Shown here in pieces: positions 59,125 through 64,000 of a DNA stretch of 64,000 nucleotides. The first letter of the stretch is position 1, and each line of letters begins with the position of its first letter. Source of the DNA: Polytrichum commune (lineage: Eukaryota; Streptophyta; Polytrichopsida; Polytrichales; Polytrichaceae); NCBI GenBank assembly GCA_950295325.1, contig OX485805.1:16667501-16731500 (forward strand), in the 5' to 3' direction. Under the pieces are notes generated by a model. The model made no database searches and was not told where the DNA came from. It saw only the letters and a program-made list of their open reading frames with translations. Made by a program: the position numbers and the translations under genes.

Positions 59125-60217
59125 TACACTAAATATTTGCATTTAGTGTCATATGGTGTTTTATGTCATTGTGGTAACTTTTATAATGACATTTCTTATG
59201 AATAAGTTTACAAATATTGTCATCCCAACTTACGTTTAGTTCATCCACTTTTGGTATGTTTTGCATCCTAACATTTCCATAATGAAATATTGTCATGAAT
59301 GATTGAAATTTGGATGAGGAACCCCCAGATGGTGGACTCTTCATATCACATATGAACTAGCATGCGTGTAAGAAGGGGTAATACTTAATGCATTAACGTA
59401 CATAGTGTGCATAAGGGAGAGGTATATTTTTCTCTAGTGTGTACATCTAAAAAGGCTATTAAGAAATTTGAATTAAACATAGAGGGCCCTTAGGTTTAGA
59501 ATTTTTTGACAATAGATGTGTTAGTTTCATCCAATTCACATTTCATCCATTTTTATCATATGCTAGTAGTCCTCAATGACTACCTTGTCCATTCTTGTTA
59601 GGGTTTGCATTTTGGGTTCTAGGTGTTTACAAATTGGACGCTCTTGGAGCGCTCACATGCTCCCTTAAATTTTCATCTCCATATTGCAACTAACTTATTG
59701 TGCTTTTGGATTTGTTTCTTTAATGTAGTCATTGAGTTACATGCTATGCATGAAAAAATGTTCAATGATTTTTTCATTGGAAAGTGAAAATGAATTTCAT
59801 ACATGATAAAGGTGCATTCATTTCATGATTTATACCTTGTATATGTAATGAAGGCATTTGTCACATTAAACTAAAGAACTTAGTATAAATACATGAGTCC
59901 ATTTTCTAGCCTATAATAAGTACGTAAACGATTATTTTTTCTCTATAAGTTTCTCGTGTATAAGGGGTTCAATATTATAATGATCTACACACGTTGGTTA
60001 GATTTCCAATGAAGAGTCCACCCCCCTGGGGGGAAATCACCTAATAAGTGACAATAATTACAACATTGTACATCTATGATGCCCGATTTGTTTTTACAAG
60101 GAATGGCACTTAGTGTTAGGTTTACATTTGGTGTTGGTGACACTACACGAGCGGTTTACAATTAGAGTTGAGCATTATAAATAGAATTGGTAGCACTAAA
60201 TACAATATTTAGTGCAG
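59125..60217. mobile_element. MITE-1 split by MITE-2
   Basis: The outer halves match MITE-1 in reverse: TTACACTAAATATTTGCATT at the left and, reversed, CTGCACTAAATATTGTATTT at the right. The right half holds GGTGACACTACACGAGCGG. The two halves join as TTTGGATGA then AAATCACCTAATAAGTGA, the uninterrupted MITE-1 order seen at 10090-10120 in reverse. Confidence 0.82.
59322..60033. mobile_element. MITE-2 nested in MITE-1
   Basis: About 712 bp with inverted ends CCCCCAGATGGTGGACTCTT and, reversed, CCCCCAGGGGGGTGGACTCT then TCATTGG. GAA on each side may be a 3-bp target duplication. The interior has no open frame of note. Its relative is at 15183-15725. Confidence 0.78.
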
Positions 60218-61985
60218 TAAGTTCACTATGCGGTAATCGCTAACCATTCATGTTGCTTGTGTTGCACATTGCACATGGTCACAAGAGGCACAAGACACAC
60301 TCATGCAACTTGTTTCCTAAACACCCAAACCGTCATTGGTATTTGTGGCCTTGGCATATAGCCTACCCCAAAAAGAGGGCAATAGCATGTGGGTATAGAA
60401 GGTGTTCCATTCATGCTTGCTCTTTTAGGAGCCGTCTTGTATATTAATCTTTGGTGGTAGTGATTACATCACCTTACGAGACACTAAGAGAAGTGGACAT
60501 AAAACATACACTTTTAGCTCTACACCCACTTCTCATAAGATATGAAAACACTAGGTATTAGTGCAAGATGATTAGTGAATCCAAATCATGGTTGTAGCCA
60601 TTTTTCTCGTAGTTTTGTGGCATGTATGAATATTTCACTCATTATAAAAAGGCTTATGAATGGGGAAGTAAGGTTGAATCTTAAACTTAGAGCTATATTG
60701 AGAATACCTTTAACAATTTGTGGATGTGGTGGATTCCATGTACTATTTTATGTGAGTTAGAGTTGCTTTGCAATGGGGCTAAACAATGTCGTGTAATGTG
60801 GGCCACACTAATGGCGCCATGCTCATTGTAGTCAACAACAAAATTACATATACATGGGACTCACAAATATAGAAGGATATGACTGTGATGATAATGATGA
60901 TGTTTTCCAATACACACACCGACTTACTTAATGTGACCCACACTATCCATCGTCGACCCACATTAATTGTCTTGCAATCACTAGACGGCGATTGGAGAGG
61001 ATATCATATGGCACTTTGTGCTACTAACATGACAACTCACGAAGATCACACTAATTAACATGTCACATTAAATCAAGTGGTGAGTGTACTCACTTAAAAT
61101 ATCATGTTGAAAGAGATGCAATGATTTTGCTACTAGTCCATCTTTTAGGAGCATTTTCCGTTTGTGAAGTTGCGGCAAATTAAAGGACATGGAGTTTGCT
61201 TTCAATGGGTGAGGAAGGAAGGAAGGAAGGAAGGAAGGACAACACAATAACACACGAGCACTCGCATTCGCATTCCTTCTTCACTTGCCTTGCAATTGAG
61301 GAGACCTAAATGATCATTTAAGAAGAAATGGAAACTTTGCATTCATAGGAGATCTTCATATGAACTCCAACTATTACAAGGGAGGTTGTTACAACCTTGA
61401 TTGAATTTGCTAATAATTTTGTACTATGTAATTGTGTATTAAATATCCTAGGATAAGTGGGCTAATTGCAAACTGTGCCAAAAATAAAAATAAAAAGATA
61501 AGTGGGCTAATACAAGAAAGTAACCATCTAAGACACGTCCTCCTCACATAACATTGCTAATCTCCACATGTTGCTTAAGGTCAAGGCTTTCATAATGGAC
61601 CATGTTCATTTAATCGCTTACTAGGGTACACATAATGCCGACATGGATGAGATCTATATATTTTTTAGGCGAACAAAGTTAACACTTATGTGGTGGCGGC
61701 TTGTGATTGATTACCCTCATAAGAGTTTTGACAAATTTTGTAGCCAAAAACTAGCATTTAGATGAGCGACTATGGGTTAACTTATAGATTGACTATATGT
61801 CCCTTGAAACTCTACACCTTCAAAATTTGTAGCAATTTCCGTATTCATGAAAAAATAAAGATTGAATTATTGTTTCTCTTTGCAAGAAAAACAATCCACA
61901 TCTATTACTCCTCCTAACCGCATGCAAAGTCTCTTGTTTTATCGATTATAGATGCCTCAACCTTACCCTAGGCAATAGAAAAAAC
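60218..61985. other. Repeat-derived intergenic sequence
   Basis: Contains diverged R5 pieces (60530-60660 and 61350-61545) and a block at 60780-60910 that recurs at 63835-63930 (GGGCCACACTAATG, GGGACTCACAAAT/GGGACCCACAAAC). Also a GGAA tract at 61210-61240 and a reversed partial relative of the 271-bp tandem unit at 61640-61790. No gene. Confidence 0.5.
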
Positions 61986-61987
61986 AT

Positions 61988-62854
61988 GTTATGAGGTGTA
62001 TGCTTATGTTACACAATCTATATAGACTATAATGGACAATGTGGTGGTTGTGGTGAGGCCGTCGCCTTGCCGTTCCCCATTGTTCTTGCTATTTTTTTAT
62101 TTTTTATTTTTTTAAAGTTCACACATGCCAAAGATTCCTCCCTAAAAGAAACATGTGACAAAAGGAAGGGGGAACTATGATTGCAAAAGGTGGGTATGGT
62201 GGGGGAAACTAGGGGAAAGGTGGCAGGCATGGAGCCAAGGTAGAGACATGGAACGGGCAAGAGGACAAACTAGGACAATTCAATTGAAAATAAAATATTA
62301 TTTAGTTTTAGTTTTAAATTAAACGCTTCATAGGGCAATGGTGGTGGGTCATGGGGCTTATGAGCATGGCCATGGGTATACATGCATATGGCGGATATGC
62401 ATGGGCGTGGGAGTGCATATGGACATGGGGGATATGGTTGCATGGGTGTGTGGAGTTGGGTTCATTAAATCATATGCACAACTGTAACAAGCCACGATGA
62501 CATATCTCCAAGCCGATGGTCTACAAGTGGACTAAAGTGTACACACATGGCATTGGTAAGCTCAAGAATGTCCTCCTCTTCTAGACTAAAATGTAAACAC
62601 ATGACACTTGACATTAGTATGCTCAATAATTTCTTCCCCTTGCATACTAAGTCGCAAAACTATCATCTCGGGTATCCAATGTGCAACACTAAATGTCATG
62701 ATGTAAATACATTCTCACTTTAAAGAGTTACTTATGTTGACAAATAAAATCATTTTGGCATTTAACAAATGTGACACTTTGAGACTTCTAGGCATCTAGT
62801 TAGGTAGGCCCTTCGCATACAATGTATGTGACACTAAATCCATAAATGGTGTAG
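61988..62854. mobile_element. MITE-3 copy with internal insertion
   Basis: TGTTATGAGGTGTATGCTTA then TGTTACACAAT at 61988-62020 is MITE-3 sequence. The family match resumes at about 62518 (TCTACAAGTGGACTAAAGTG) and ends CACTAAATCCATAAATGGTG then TAG. The roughly 490 bp between are foreign to the family and contain GGGCATGG-like G/T-rich sequence at 62338-62460. Confidence 0.65.
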
Positions 62855-63149
62855 ACCAATTTGGGAGTTTAAATGATTAAGGATATAATCAAGCCTCCAA
62901 AGGATGACTTGGAATTGGGTCAATTACGAGGTATGACATGTACACTTCATAACTAATTCTTTGACTTTACTAAAACAAATTCTTATCCATGTTCACTTGC
63001 TCTCTTTGTCATTTCTAGGTAGAATAAAAAAACACGAAACATGTTTTAAAGATAAAATACTCATCTTGCTAGGAAAATGGGTGCAAGCATGTGAGGGTGC
63101 ATTATCACCCACTCTCTAAGAGTGGGTCAAGTTGAGCATGGGGGGAGCC

Positions 63150-63715
63150 CCTTAGGGCACACTTCCATGTGCTTTGTGAAGTCTGCGAAAACTCTTGGAT
63201 GACACACAAATATGGACCCCCCCCCCGCCCCCCTCCACAATGGTAGTGTGTTCTAAATTCCTTCAGAAAACCAAATCAATTGTTGACACAATTTGAGGGG
63301 ATAGTTGAAATATGAGGAGGGTAACTTGACTGCCTCTCTTTTTTGGAGTGGGAAAACTTGATAATCATAAACATGTTGGCCTCAACCCAACATTTTTGTA
63401 CTTTACATTGAGTTTTTTCATGGTGCCATGTTCTTATTATTCAAAACTTGCTTGAAGTGTTCATGGTTTATGAGATTATTTTCACTCTTCTAACGTCTCA
63501 AGATTAAAAAAAAAAAAAGTTCAATTAGTCATACAACATTCAAAGTGGGTAAGTGTGAGGATGGCCACATCCAACGCGTATTTTGGACAATAAGACAAAT
63601 CTACTATCTCAAATTCTAACCCCCCCCCCCTACCCTACATAAAAATGCTCAATTGAAAAAATGCTTAAAGAAATTGGTCAAAGCTTCACCAATGTTTGCA
63701 AACTTTATTTTGTTT
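63150..63715. repeat. Diverged duplication, copy 2 (partner at 58060-58600)
   Basis: Same block order as the 58 kb copy. It continues with GAGGTCCCCATGGAACAAG, which also resembles AAGGTCCCATGGAACGGGGC at about 53273. Three C-runs or A-runs (63217-63233, 63506-63518, 63620-63630) interrupt it. Confidence 0.6.
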
Positions 63716-64000
63716 CACCAGAATGGCCGATACGTAGAAGCATTGCCCTAGTGTGGCCGTGAGGTCCCCATGGAACAAGTGGTCTTTCTATTTAGAATAC
63801 GTGAGAGAGCACAAGGAGTAGAATTGCTACCTATGTTTAATGGGGGCCACACTAATGACAATAATGTTCGTTGACCACAACAAGGAAAAAAAAAAAAAGG
63901 TCAACATGGGACCCACAAACTTAAAAGGACATGGTGATGTTTTCACTCCACTTAGGGCATGCCCAGGAGAGATAGTAAGCAACCCGCCAAAAATAATGTA

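Noticed and set aside
1-64000. CRISPR array, rRNA cluster, bacterial operon or biosynthetic cluster
   Set aside because: No regularly spaced identical repeats, no rRNA-like blocks, and the genes found are spliced or plant-type, unrelated and far apart.

Overview
The window looks like nuclear DNA of a land plant, gene-poor and crowded with transposon relics. The clues are a nuclear psaF gene encoding a photosystem I subunit with a two-part plastid/thylakoid transit peptide, a plant type II metacaspase, a CASP-like (CASPL) four-helix membrane protein, GT-AG introns, and dense families of small non-autonomous DNA transposons, LINE relics, SINE-like elements and a solo LTR. A SagB-type nitroreductase-like gene suggests, but does not prove, a non-seed plant. 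I do not assign a species.

Layout. 1-5.0 kb: a five-exon type II metacaspase (+) whose linker is expanded by poly-Gly, His/Glu-rich and PGYGQA repeats; its last intron carries a dispersed repeat. 5.0-7.0 kb: AT-rich, no gene seen. 7.0-10.85 kb: a decayed LINE on the minus strand, split inside its endonuclease by a MITE. 11.46-12.76 kb: a dispersed repeat, then a three-unit degenerate tandem array. 13.2-13.9 kb: intact intronless psaF (-), with a MITE about 380 bp upstream of its start. 14.3-24.4 kb: MITEs, several nested, and one frameshifted coding-like remnant. 24.47-27.56 kb: five intact exons of a SagB-type FMN oxidoreductase-like protein whose 5' exons I cannot find. 27.6-39.1 kb: a SINE-like element, inverted and tandem duplications, MITEs and minisatellites. 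39.6-43.9 kb: an A+C-rich retroelement relic interrupted by a 924-bp solo LTR with a perfect 5-bp target duplication. 44.3-47.0 kb: a large inverted repeat with arms of about 424 bp. 48-50.1 kb: more MITEs. 51.0-52.6 kb: a complex tandem array. 53.48-56.45 kb: a three-exon CASPL gene with MITEs and a strong hairpin in its introns. 57-64 kb: only repeats, including a nested MITE and a diverged 0.55-kb duplication.

The four gene loci (metacaspase, psaF, SagB-like, CASPL) are unrelated single plant genes; nothing suggests a cluster or operon. I found no CRISPR array, rRNA gene, convincing tRNA gene or bacterial-style system. The best candidates for something little described are the tandem-domain SagB-like gene and the repeat-expanded metacaspase linker; the rest of the interest is in nested and foldback repeat structures.
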